A stretch of 15,477 bases of DNA from assembly GCA_038062615.1 (NCBI GenBank), contig JBBTWV010000081.1, positions 1 to 15,477 of the forward strand, given 5' to 3'. Each line of letters begins with the position of its first letter. The stretch's first letter is position 1. Source of the stretch: JBBTWV01 sp038062615. Lineage in GTDB: Bacteria > Patescibacteriota > Gracilibacteria > UBA1369 > UM-FILTER-53-11. Under the pieces are notes generated by a model. It saw only the letters and a list, made by a program, of their open reading frames with translations. It ran no database searches and had not been told where the DNA came from. Below are positions 7,231 to 13,666 of this stretch, one piece after another. The translations under genes and the position numbers were made by a program.

Positions 7231-7938
7231 ATGTATAAAAAAGAAACTTCATTTTGTGATCATTCAGAATGTATCAAAAGTTTAGTTGACACCTGTACTT
7301 CTATAATTGGAAAGCACAAATATTCCGACGAAGATATAAGGACAATAACATTTGCCAATATAAGAGGAATAGCTTATTCCTCGCTTGGAATAACGAACTT
7401 GTTACATAGTTGGGTTATTGGAAATGAACAAATAAAACAAGTGATACCTCAATTACTAGGAATGTCAGAAGTTACAACCAGAACCGTTAAGCTTATGGGT
7501 GACGATATTGCGAAAACAGCAAAACTTAGCTTAATCCTCTTGTGTCAATTCCAAATAGAAAACTTAATTTGCTTAATGGCGAATGCAATTGGTGCAACTT
7601 CAAAGAAAAAAGGTTTTTATGATAAGGTCTCTAGCTTAATAAAAAGTCTCGAGCTAGATAGTAAAAAAATAGAGGAGCTCAATGTGCCTGCATTAATAAG
7701 AAACAGCCTTCATTCAAATGGAATACACCATAGCTATGATGGCAAAGACTTTTCAATAACATTGCAAGGTGTCGACTACGAATTCTTAAATGGGAAAAAA
7801 GTTTCTTGTGCATCAATGACGCATATTGCACACTCATTAGAGAATTCCTTAGAAATTCTTGATGAAATTCTAGACCACGAGAAGCTTAAAAACCATACTG
7901 AAGAAATTCACGATGAATATCGGCTTCAAACAAAGTAA
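7231..7938 (+). CDS. Hypothetical helical protein, 235 aa (putative cassette gene; weakly HEPN-like)
   Basis: Predicted soluble and almost wholly helical, with ATG start, TAA stop and AT-rich codons. The N-terminus has Cys9 and Cys14 with an intervening His. A hydrophobic stretch around residues 100-120 (AKLSLILLCQFQIENLICLMANAIGA) is more likely a buried helix than a membrane segment. Residues ~155-170 read IRNSLHSNGIHHS. An R-N-x-x-H type motif in an all-helical protein is reminiscent of HEPN nuclease-like domains, but spacing and context are not diagnostic, so I claim no function. It starts 30 bases after the attC-like fold, the usual position of a gene in an integron cassette, and is followed after 15 bases by a second attC-like half site. 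Confidence 0.6.
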   Translation: MYKKETSFCDHSECIKSLVDTCTSIIGKHKYSDEDIRTITFANIRGIAYSSLGITNLLHSWVIGNEQIKQVIPQLLGMSEVTTRTVKLMGDDIAKTAKLSLILLCQFQIENLICLMANAIGATSKKKGFYDKVSSLIKSLELDSKKIEELNVPALIRNSLHSNGIHHSYDGKDFSITLQGVDYEFLNGKKVSCASMTHIAHSLENSLEILDEILDHEKLKNHTEEIHDEYRLQTK

Positions 7939-7953
7939 ATGCAGATAGGCATG

Positions 7954-7997
7954 ATATAACAGCGCGTCAGCGGTTCGCTGAGGCTCACCCAAGTTTG
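7954..7997 (+). repeat. Second attC-like left half site
   Basis: ATATAAC (7954-7960) is followed by a TCAGCG-gtt-CGCTGA hairpin (7967-7981), GCGGTTCG (7970-7977) and CTCACCCAAGTTTG (7984-7997). The last two blocks also occur, in the same order, in the site at 7087-7206 (7103-7110 and 7127-7140). The right half of the site is missing; the HicB frame follows instead. A possible right-arm relic, AAACTTCGC, recurs at 8479-8487 after hicA. Confidence 0.4.
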
Positions 7998-8048
7998 ACT
8001 CATTTTTCGTATTTTGATAAACTTGAGTTGCCTTTTTTGGTTTTACCT

Positions 8049-8267
8049 ATGAGAAAAATAGCCCTTAAAAATATTGTTTGGAAAGAAGGGAAATACTATG
8101 TTTCCCAGTGTTTGAATGTAGAGGTTTCTAGTTTTGGAAAAACAAAAAAGAAGGCTCTCGAAAATCTTGATGAAGCATTGGAACTCTATTTTGAAGACAT
8201 AAAAACACCACAGGTTACGAAGATAGAACGCCTGGAGATAGTATCTTTGCAACTTAATCATGCTTAA
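8049..8267 (+). CDS. hicB: HicB-family antitoxin
   Basis: Antitoxin that binds and neutralises the HicA mRNA nuclease and normally represses its own operon. The 72 residues match a minimal HicB fold: a first strand (KNIVWKEGKYYVSQCLNVEVSSFG), then the typical TKKKALENLDEALELYFED helix, matching the family pattern of T-x-x-E-A-x-x-N-x-x-E-A. I see no C-terminal helix-turn-helix or ribbon-helix-helix, so DNA binding is uncertain. I chose ATG 8049. An in-frame TTG at 7995 would add 18 residues, but those lie partly on the attC-like repeat and are not HicB-like. The last 8 bases overlap hicA, which suggests translational coupling. The order is hicB-hicA. Confidence 0.8.
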   Translation: MRKIALKNIVWKEGKYYVSQCLNVEVSSFGKTKKKALENLDEALELYFEDIKTPQVTKIERLEIVSLQLNHA

Positions 8268-8475
8268 GTTGTATTCCTCAAAGTTCATTGCAAAGATACT
8301 CGAACGCGAGGGTTTTGTTTTTGTCTCGCAAAAAGGCAGTCATATGAAATTTCGTAAAGTAGGCTCTCCTACTCTTACCGTGATAGTTCCCGCAGGTAGA
8401 GAAATTCCTTATGGCACTTTCAAATCTATACTTCGGCAATCAAACTTGCCCGAAGATGATTTTAAGAAAAAATAA
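8260..8475 (+). CDS. hicA: HicA-family mRNA interferase toxin
   Basis: Toxin of the HicAB type II system; it binds mRNA through a double-stranded-RNA-binding-like fold and cleaves it. The 71 residues cover the full usual length: FIAKILEREGFVFVSQKGSHMKF carries the catalytic His28 in the conserved G-S-H, followed by TVIVPAGREIPYGTFKSILRQSNLPEDDF, matching the family's P-x(n)-G-T-x-x-x-I-L-R-Q and E-x-F end. The ATG at 8260 overlaps the end of hicB by 8 bases. All key residues are present, so the toxin looks intact. Toxin-antitoxin pairs are frequent passengers of integron cassette arrays, which fits the sequences just upstream. Confidence 0.88.
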   Translation: MLKLYSSKFIAKILEREGFVFVSQKGSHMKFRKVGSPTLTVIVPAGREIPYGTFKSILRQSNLPEDDFKKK

Positions 8476-8522
8476 ATAAAACTTCGCCTCGGTAGGCCCT
8501 GATGTGCGTAGGTGGTATGTCC

Positions 8523-9218
8523 TTACTTACCCGGTTTCGTAAGGTCTTTAACGGCTTGTTCAATAACTTCGCCGGTGATGTAGGTGCCTTGCTGACGCAT
8601 CTCTGCTAATTTTTTGATGAGTGCGGGCATCTTGTCCCAGTCAAAGCCGTAGGTTTTGCAGAAGCCCTGAATGACGGGGGCAATGGGATCGCCGTAAGAA
8701 TCATCACAGAGGGTGCTTTTTGCCAGTCCCATCATCTTGCCATTCATGGCGCCTGCAATATTTTCTTCTACTGGCGCGTCGGGAGAAGGATAGAAGTACA
8801 AATGAGTCAGCTCGTGGACAAAAGCTCCTTGTCCGGTGAGGGTGTCTTCAAGAGGATTATTGAGGCAAATAAGTGCCTTCTCACCTCTTTTTGTGGCGAA
8901 AGCCATCGTGCCCGAATATTTGACTTTGCTCTCACAAGCTTTGTCCCGAAAATAAAGGTGCACCTCCACTGGTTTGAGTGATTCTGGAATCGGGACGCCC
9001 GTGTATGCTTCATATTTTTTAAAATCTTTATTGAGGCGTGTGAATGCTTTTTCTAGATTTCGACTTAAAAATTTGCATGGCGCATCGCATTTGAGCGTAA
9101 TGTTCTCAGATGATTTTGAGTAGGGGATTTTACGATAATTTGGTGGTTTTATTGCCAAGGCAGTGGTGGCGGCAAAGATGCCGAGAATGAGAATCAAAAG
9201 GAAGATAAATTTTTTCAT
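8523..9218 (-). CDS. Secreted HEXXH metallopeptidase-like protein (231 aa)
   Basis: Residues 1-22 form a classical signal peptide (MKKFIFLLILILGIF... ending ALA). The mature part has the zinc-site motif HELTH (H135, E136, H139) in the helix GAFVHELTHLYFYP. EEN at 151-153, about 12 residues further, could give a gluzincin-type third ligand. Preceding strands (PVEVHLYF, GTMAFATKRGEKALICLNN) fit the usual beta-sheet before the active-site helix. Six cysteines in the mature part (C44, C48, C95, C118, C171, C187) suggest disulfides outside the cell. I infer a small secreted peptidase of unknown substrate. The ATG at 9218 has no Shine-Dalgarno sequence but has a TATAAT box 14 bases upstream. It is convergent with hicBA, 47 bases away. 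Confidence 0.75.
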   Translation of the reverse strand: MKKFIFLLILILGIFAATTALAIKPPNYRKIPYSKSSENITLKCDAPCKFLSRNLEKAFTRLNKDFKKYEAYTGVPIPESLKPVEVHLYFRDKACESKVKYSGTMAFATKRGEKALICLNNPLEDTLTGQGAFVHELTHLYFYPSPDAPVEENIAGAMNGKMMGLAKSTLCDDSYGDPIAPVIQGFCKTYGFDWDKMPALIKKLAEMRQQGTYITGEVIEQAVKDLTKPGK

Positions 9219-9232
9219 AGAAGATTAGGTGA

Positions 9233-9238
9233 ATTATA
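9233..9238 (-). promoter_or_regulatory. Candidate -10 box of the HEXXH protein gene
   Basis: Minus-strand consensus TATAAT lies 14 bases before the ATG at 9218, implying a 5' leader of only a few bases. A TTGGGA further upstream is at a short 15-base spacing, so the -35 is doubtful. Confidence 0.45.
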
Positions 9239-9249
9239 AGTTAGTAGAG

Positions 9250-9286
9250 CCCCTCCCAACGTCCACTATAGCAGAGTCGGGAGGGG
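9250..9286. repeat. GC-rich 8-bp hairpin
   Basis: CCCCTCCC (9250-9257) pairs with GGGAGGGG (9279-9286) across a 21-base loop. No T-run follows on either strand. It lies just upstream of the HEXXH gene promoter. Function unknown. Confidence 0.3.
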
Positions 9287-9308
9287 ACTGGGTCACGAAT
9301 GGCCTACG

Positions 9309-9369
9309 AGGCCGAGCCTCAGCGAGGCTAAGCCATTAGTGCGCCCGGATGGCGCAACCTTATTTTTTT
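9309..9369 (+). repeat. Structured dispersed repeat, copy 1, ending in a terminator-like hairpin
   Basis: AGGCCGAGCC, then AGCGAGGCTAAGCC (9309-9334, with a GCCTC-agc-GAGGC hairpin), then the stem TGCGCC (9340-9345) / GGCGCA (9351-9356), then ACCTTATTTTTTT. The last part has the form of a plus-strand intrinsic terminator, but no plus-strand gene ends here. A second copy lies at 13667-13731. Confidence 0.65.
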
Positions 9370-9391
9370 ATTCAGTTTTGAGGAACTGCTT

Positions 9392-12217
9392 TTACGGACA
9401 GCCGCCGGCACGCGCACTGCGACGGTAGCCCGACATCGCTTCATACGGCACCGGCGTTGCCGTGCGACCGCGCACGCACCCGCTGTTGATGTAGTCGGCG
9501 ATGAGCAAGGGAGGAACTGCCGGAAGTCCTTGGTCATCTACATCGCGACTGATCTGGTACCACGCGTTTTGCGACGGGCACGAGCTGCTGGAACAGACGA
9601 CGATGGTGCCGACCGGGTAGGAGAAGTACAGCGTGCGAACCTCCGACCACGGACCGGTGTCCGCGATGTTTACGCCTCGCACCCTCCAGTGGAGCTGAGT
9701 GCCGTAGTTGTTGGTCATCGTGGAGAGGTCGTACGAGGTGCCGCTGGTTCTGGCTCGTACGATGGTGGCTCCGCTGGACTGGATCGGCCCGCCGTAGCTG
9801 ATGAGGTACTCGTACTCCGTGGCGCGAGCGACGGTTTGCCAGCGCAGGGTCACAGAACCGCTTCCGCCGATGGCTACCTCCTTGATGTAGCCGGTTGAGG
9901 GTGAGCTGAGATTCGGTCTGTCCGTCGGAGGTTGCGGTGGCGTGGGCGGTAGCGTCGGTCTCGGCGTCGGCGGTTGGCAGGTATTGGCCGTGCAGGGATT
10001 CCAGCCACCGTAGTAGCACCGCTGTATGCCGGTGTTGCCGCACTCGTTGCTGCACCCACGCATGAGGTCTTCGTCCGTGATTCCGTCGCAGTCATTGTCC
10101 AGGTTGTCGCACTGCTCGGTGTTCGGTGTGCAGCGCGGCGGCGTGGGGCTCGGTCTCGGAGTAGGTCGCGGAGTCGGCGGCGGCGGTTGGCAGTTATTTG
10201 CCGTGCAGGGATTCCATCCGCCATAGTAGCACCGCTGAATGCCGGTGTTGCCGCACTCGTTGCTGCACCCGCGCATGAGGTCTTCGTCCGTGATTCCGTC
10301 GCAGTCGTTGTCCAGGTTGTCGCACTGCTCGGTGCTCGGCGTACAGCGCGGCGGCGTGGGCGGCGGCGTCGGTCTCGGAGTCGGCGGTGGCGGTGGGCAA
10401 GGTTCTTCTGAGCACACCGACAGCGTTCCATTCACGCAGTACTGAATCCCGCTGTAGTAACATCCACAGGACTGACCGGCGTCTTCGTCCGTGATTCCGT
10501 CGCAGTCATCGTCTACGCCGTTGCACCTTTCGGACAACGGCTTTCTGGTGTTGCATATCCATTCTCCGAACAGGCACCACTCCACGCCTTGTCCGCATAC
10601 GGTCTCGCACTCGCGCACGGCGACATAATCGTCCACGGCTCCGTCGCAGTCGTCGTCGTAGTTATTGCAGACCTCCTCTTCCGGCTCCTGGTGTTCTTCG
10701 GCCATCCATTCGCCGATCACGCACCACACGGGATACGGATAGCATGGGTTCCAGTACGTCTCCACGAGCTCTTCGTCCGTCATTCCGTCGCAGTCGTTAT
10801 CGAGCCCGTCGCAGACCTCATCCTGAGGTTGCGGCGCGGTGCACGGAGTAAAGTACACTCCTGTCCATGGCCGGTAGCACGTCTGCGTTCCTTGTCCGCA
10901 GATGCTCGTGCACGGCACGACGATGTCTTCGTCTCTTTCGCCGTCACAGTCGTTGTCCCAGCCGTCACAGCGTTCCGGTTCCGGTTCTCCTGCCGAGCAG
11001 TACGTCCACTCTCCGCGGTCGCATTGCGAATGTCCTCGTCCGCACACCGTTTCGCATGACCGTTCCAGGTCTTCGTCGGTGTGGTGGTCGCAGTCGTCAT
11101 CCATTCCGTTGCACTCTTCGGGCGTCGGATCGCGATGATCTCCCTCCACCCACTGTCCGTTCTCGCAGACGTTGACCCAGATCCCGCAGGTGCTTCCGTC
11201 TTCCTGGAAGAGATCTTCGTCCACGGTTCCGTTGCAGTTGTCGTCGCGGTTGTTGCAGGATTCCGGCTGAGGCCGGCAGTTTTGAGTTGGTGGTGTGCTG
11301 ACGACGGGTCCTTGTCTTCGGCTTTCTTCTTCCGTTTCATCGGCGCAGGTGCTGATGTGGAAGCGATACTCGTAGGTTCCGCTTCCCAGCACCCGACCCG
11401 TGTACTCGAACACCGTGGTCTCCTCGTTGCGGCTCACTACCGGCATCTCGAACGCGTACTCGCTCTGCCTCACCGGATGGTAGATGAGGACGCTGGCGCT
11501 GACTTCCAGTCTTCGGCCACCGGTAGTTTCCACGTGCCATGTGAACTGGGTCGAGTTGGTTTCGCCCGTCCTGGGCGAGACGCTGCCTGCCGTGATGCGC
11601 AGGTTCTTTTCGCTCATGCCCAGCAGTTCCATCGGGTCGAACCAGTTATCCATGACGCCGCAGTAGCAGGAGTCGCTCGGCTCGTAGGCCCGCGAGGTGT
11701 AGCCGCCGTAGGTCCAGCCGCCGCACTCGTACACGCCGCCGAGGTATTCCTCGCGATGCGTGGCCAGGTGCAGATGCGGACCGTAGCCGCCATTTTCTGC
11801 TCGCGTGCCGAGTCGTCCGATGACCTGATCTTCTTCTACTGCTTCGCCGACGGTCACGAAGATGTCGTCTGTGGCGGGGTTGCTGGTGTTGGGTCCGAGG
11901 TGGCCGTAGAGCACAGTGATGGTTCCGACTTCTTCGGTCTCGCACTCCACGAGCACGCGGCCGCCGTAGTTGCGCCGCGGCGGGTTGGGGTTGTAGGTGA
12001 CTTCCTTCACGGTGCCCGTGCAGATGGCGTGGACCTCGGTTCCGGCCGGCGCGGGGATATCCTGCCCCAGGTGGTAGCATCCGTTGCTGCAGCTCCAGAA
12101 TCCGTTGAGGAGCGTGTAGCCGTCGCTGATGGGGAAGGTCCACGCGTGCGCGGTGTTGTTGAAGGTGAGCACGCCCATGTACATCAGGGCGCAGATGGTC
12201 TTGGCGGTCGCATTCAT
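9392..12217 (-). CDS. Secreted M23 metalloendopeptidase with eight MopE-type metal-binding repeats (941 aa)
   Basis: A signal peptide (residues 1-25, ending AHA) is followed by an M23/LytM peptidase domain (~28-165) of the kind that cuts peptidoglycan cross-bridges. Zinc ligands H49 and D53 (HLGQD) and H150 (HLH), plus H106 (YGHL) and H148, are all present, so activity is likely. An Ig-like domain (~205-290) follows. Then come eight Cys/Asp-rich units (~321-718) of the form C-D/N-x-x-D-D/N-D-C-D-G-x-x-D-E-D, the putative metal-binding MopE motif, partly joined by Pro/Thr linkers. A fibronectin-III-like domain (~767-865) and a cysteine-containing tail complete it. I chose ATG 12217: AAGGAGA lies 6 bases upstream and a perfect signal peptide follows. 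The ATG-free extension to 12262 is only repeat sequence. Codons are GC-rich, unlike the neighbours; MopE repeats are typical of deltaproteobacteria/myxobacteria, so transfer is likely. It follows the lipoprotein gene on the same strand. Confidence 0.9.
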   Translation of the reverse strand: MNATAKTICALMYMGVLTFNNTAHAWTFPISDGYTLLNGFWSCSNGCYHLGQDIPAPAGTEVHAICTGTVKEVTYNPNPPRRNYGGRVLVECETEEVGTITVLYGHLGPNTSNPATDDIFVTVGEAVEEDQVIGRLGTRAENGGYGPHLHLATHREEYLGGVYECGGWTYGGYTSRAYEPSDSCYCGVMDNWFDPMELLGMSEKNLRITAGSVSPRTGETNSTQFTWHVETTGGRRLEVSASVLIYHPVRQSEYAFEMPVVSRNEETTVFEYTGRVLGSGTYEYRFHISTCADETEEESRRQGPVVSTPPTQNCRPQPESCNNRDDNCNGTVDEDLFQEDGSTCGIWVNVCENGQWVEGDHRDPTPEECNGMDDDCDHHTDEDLERSCETVCGRGHSQCDRGEWTYCSAGEPEPERCDGWDNDCDGERDEDIVVPCTSICGQGTQTCYRPWTGVYFTPCTAPQPQDEVCDGLDNDCDGMTDEELVETYWNPCYPYPVWCVIGEWMAEEHQEPEEEVCNNYDDDCDGAVDDYVAVRECETVCGQGVEWCLFGEWICNTRKPLSERCNGVDDDCDGITDEDAGQSCGCYYSGIQYCVNGTLSVCSEEPCPPPPPTPRPTPPPTPPRCTPSTEQCDNLDNDCDGITDEDLMRGCSNECGNTGIQRCYYGGWNPCTANNCQPPPPTPRPTPRPSPTPPRCTPNTEQCDNLDNDCDGITDEDLMRGCSNECGNTGIQRCYYGGWNPCTANTCQPPTPRPTLPPTPPQPPTDRPNLSSPSTGYIKEVAIGGSGSVTLRWQTVARATEYEYLISYGGPIQSSGATIVRARTSGTSYDLSTMTNNYGTQLHWRVRGVNIADTGPWSEVRTLYFSYPVGTIVVCSSSSCPSQNAWYQISRDVDDQGLPAVPPLLIADYINSGCVRGRTATPVPYEAMSGYRRSARAGGCP
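9972..10362 (-). repeat. Recent 213-bp tandem duplication inside the M23/MopE gene
   Basis: Units starting at 9972 and 10185 have a period of 213 bp (71 codons) and are nearly identical over about 178 bp. Each encodes one metal-binding unit, a Cys-rich spacer and a Pro-rich linker. The other six units are much more diverged. Most differences are silent. Confidence 0.85.
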
Positions 12218-12223
12218 GATCTG

Positions 12224-12230
12224 TCTCCTT
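12224..12230 (-). promoter_or_regulatory. Shine-Dalgarno site deciding the M23 gene start
   Basis: Minus-strand AAGGAGA lies 6 bases before the ATG at 12217. It supports this start over upstream alternatives, and is unlike the leaderless-looking starts elsewhere in the window. Confidence 0.8.
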
Positions 12231-12236
12231 CTGAAT

Positions 12237-12344
12237 TTGTCATTGCGAGCGAAGCGAAGCAATCTAGTTTTGGTTTTTACGGAACTAGCTTGCTTCGCCC
12301 CCGACCTGCCTGCTTGCAGGCAGGTCGGGGGCTCGCAATGACAA
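12237..12344. repeat. 108-bp palindromic repeat element (REP/MITE-like)
   Basis: The 14-bp outer arms are perfect: TTGTCATTGCGAGC (12237-12250) and its complement (12331-12344). Inside, CGAAGCAA/TTGCTTCG (12255-12262 / 12290-12297) and CTAGTT/AACTAG (12264-12269 / 12283-12288) also pair. The right half contains a 16-bp stem with a two-base TT loop, CCCCCGACCTGCCTGC and its complement (12298-12331). The motif CATTGCGAGCGAAGCGAAGC is a well-known dispersed intergenic repeat in many bacterial genomes. It lies between two co-directional genes, touching the lipoprotein stop codon. Confidence 0.85.
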
Positions 12345-13121
12345 TTACTGTACTTCGATCTCTTGAATGAAATCGAGCAAGTCTTGTGGCGTGTTGAAGT
12401 ACGCTTCGCGATCGTTACGGATGAACTCCATCGCCTCGTCGCCGTCTTGCGGCAAACGCGGATCTTCCCAGTCGAACCGGTAGACGAATCGCTCGGTAGC
12501 GATCATCACGTGATGAAGCGGCAGAGCCCCTTCGTCACCGGTTTTGTAGACGTAGGCGGTGAAGTTGTTTTTGGTTTGGACGGTATCGTCGGGCAGGTAG
12601 GGGTCGCCGAAATTGGAATGGCGGCTCCATTCTTCCAACGTCTCGTTTGGCTCCTTGGGCAGAACGACCAGCTTGTACTCTTTTCCACTGGTGCGCACGA
12701 AGATGACGCTGGCCAGCGGATGGCTGATGATCTCCGGCGGACTTTCGTACGTCGGTTCCGGCGCACGCCACTCTTCAATCGTGGTGCCTTCTTCCACCTT
12801 CACCAGCGCGCCGAGTTCCGGCGTCTGGAAGATGGTGGAGTCGGCCTGCGGCTGGTAGGGCTCGTTCAGCGGCGCGGGCGTCGGCACCTCTCCTTTGACG
12901 GTGGTGATTCGGTTGGCCGTCACGCCGGGTTCGTTCAATGCTGTTTCGGGCTGCCGTTCCTCCTTGGGTTTTGCGATGTTCGTGTTCTCGCTGATGTTGG
13001 GTCCGGACGCGCTCGGCTCGTTGGTCGCGGACGTGCCGGTGTTGAGTTCGTCCGCGCAGGCGGACATGAAGATGATGATGAGCGCGGCGGCGATGTTCTT
13101 GACGGTGTTGATGTGGGACAT
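12345..13121 (-). CDS. Predicted lipoprotein of unknown function (258 aa)
   Basis: The N-terminus MSHINTVKNIAAALIIIFMSAC is a lipoprotein signal; the lipobox MSAC gives Cys22 as the lipidated residue. Residues ~23-95 are rich in Asn, Thr, Glu and Pro and probably form a flexible tether. Residues ~100-258 look like one globular domain (ASVIFVRTSGKEYKLVVLP, FTAYVYKTG, HHVMIATERFVYRFDWEDPR) ending in a helix (TPQDLLDFIQEIEVQ). I do not recognise the family. Minus-strand AAGGAA lies 5 bases before the ATG. It is the first gene of a likely two-gene unit with the M23 peptidase (127 bases apart, a repeat between them), shares its GC-rich codon use, and may be a partner at the envelope. Confidence 0.75.
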   Translation of the reverse strand: MSHINTVKNIAAALIIIFMSACADELNTGTSATNEPSASGPNISENTNIAKPKEERQPETALNEPGVTANRITTVKGEVPTPAPLNEPYQPQADSTIFQTPELGALVKVEEGTTIEEWRAPEPTYESPPEIISHPLASVIFVRTSGKEYKLVVLPKEPNETLEEWSRHSNFGDPYLPDDTVQTKNNFTAYVYKTGDEGALPLHHVMIATERFVYRFDWEDPRLPQDGDEAMEFIRNDREAYFNTPQDLLDFIQEIEVQ

Positions 13122-13126
13122 GACGG

Positions 13127-13132
13127 TTCCTT
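13127..13132 (-). promoter_or_regulatory. Shine-Dalgarno site of the lipoprotein gene
   Basis: Minus-strand AAGGAA lies 5 bases before the ATG at 13121 and supports this start. Confidence 0.65.
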
Positions 13133-13141
13133 GGGTTAGGT

Positions 13142-13171
13142 GTTATTGTTTTACGTAGGCCATTTTGTCAA
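13142..13171 (-). promoter_or_regulatory. Candidate promoter of the lipoprotein-M23 unit
   Basis: On the minus strand a perfect TTGACA (-35, plus coordinates 13166-13171) is followed after 18 bases by AATAAC (13142-13147), a 4/6 match to the -10. The transcript would keep the AAGGAA site in a short leader. The -10 is weak. Confidence 0.45.
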
Positions 13172-13254
13172 TGACCACCGTAGATTTTGCACACGGCTGA
13201 TTTTGAAGTCAGCATGGGCAAAAAATCATTGGTGGCAACCTTTGTATCAAACTA

Positions 13255-13271
13255 AGATGAAATTTTTCTAA
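13255..13271 (+). repeat. 17-bp exact direct repeat (partner at 13649-13665)
   Basis: AGATGAAATTTTTCTAA occurs here and again at 13649-13665 in the same orientation, with the 71-residue gene between the copies. The second copy abuts the structured repeat at 13667. It could be an insertion or deletion footprint. Confidence 0.6.
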
Positions 13272-13391
13272 ACTTTTGATGAATTAATTATGAAAAAAAG
13301 ATTAAATATTTATGAACAGGATTTGCTTCTGGCCACTTCTTTATTTGGGGTATGATGAAAAATCAGCCAATTTCCACGGTGACTGCCCTGT

Positions 13392-13607
13392 TTACTCTTT
13401 CGGCATTTCAATTCCAAGATGCTTGGTAATCAGGAGGAGAGTTTTTTCAATTCTCCTCATCTGTGCCGCTTGAGCCATTTGCTCTAACTCGGAGTTGCGA
13501 ACAACTTTTGCAATGTAATCCAAGAGGTTATAGGATCGCTTCAAATTTTGTACGTCGTCAGTAACCATATCGAGATCTCTTTTTAGGGCATAGAGGACTT
13601 CTGTCAT
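13392..13607 (-). CDS. Small helical hypothetical protein (71 aa)
   Basis: An ATG start and TAA stop frame 71 residues that are charged and almost certainly all-helical, with heptad-like hydrophobic spacing (VLYALKRDLDMVTDDVQNLKRSYNLLDYIAKVV and LEQMAQAAQMRRIEKTLLLITKHLGI). A short coiled coil or helical hairpin is likely. No family is recognised; small helical proteins of this kind can be regulators or partner-binding subunits, but nothing here shows which. No Shine-Dalgarno sequence; a TATTAT -10-like box lies about 15 bases upstream. The gene stands alone between two 17-bp direct repeats. Confidence 0.55.
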   Translation of the reverse strand: MTEVLYALKRDLDMVTDDVQNLKRSYNLLDYIAKVVRNSELEQMAQAAQMRRIEKTLLLITKHLGIEMPKE

Positions 13608-13666
13608 AGGGTGATGTTAGGAATAATAATCATCACCGTAGCAGTGCGAGATGAAATTTTTCTAAC

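Noticed and set aside
7995..8048. 18-residue N-terminal extension of HicB from TTG
   Set aside because: It lies partly on the attC-like repeat and is not part of the HicB fold. ATG 8049 gives the usual length.
10068..11240. Regularly spaced similar DNA words (TTCGTCCGT, GTCGCAGTC) resembling a CRISPR array
   Set aside because: They are in-frame codons of the eight metal-binding units, with unequal spacing and no identical repeats.
12218..12262. N-terminal extension of the M23 gene (LRFARNDK-like)
   Set aside because: This is the translation of the dispersed repeat at 12237-12344. The Shine-Dalgarno site and signal peptide place the start at 12217.
11081..12370. Long plus-strand open frame (429 codons) opposite the M23 gene, and others at 10589-11059 and 9530-9898
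   Set aside because: They are antisense shadows caused by high GC and the repeated Cys/Asp codons. They have no signal, motif or ribosome site, while the minus-strand frame has a signal peptide, catalytic motifs and a Shine-Dalgarno site.
12363..13139. Plus-strand frame of the same length as the lipoprotein gene
   Set aside because: It mirrors the minus-strand gene. Only the minus frame has a lipobox, a ribosome site and a promoter-like TTGACA.
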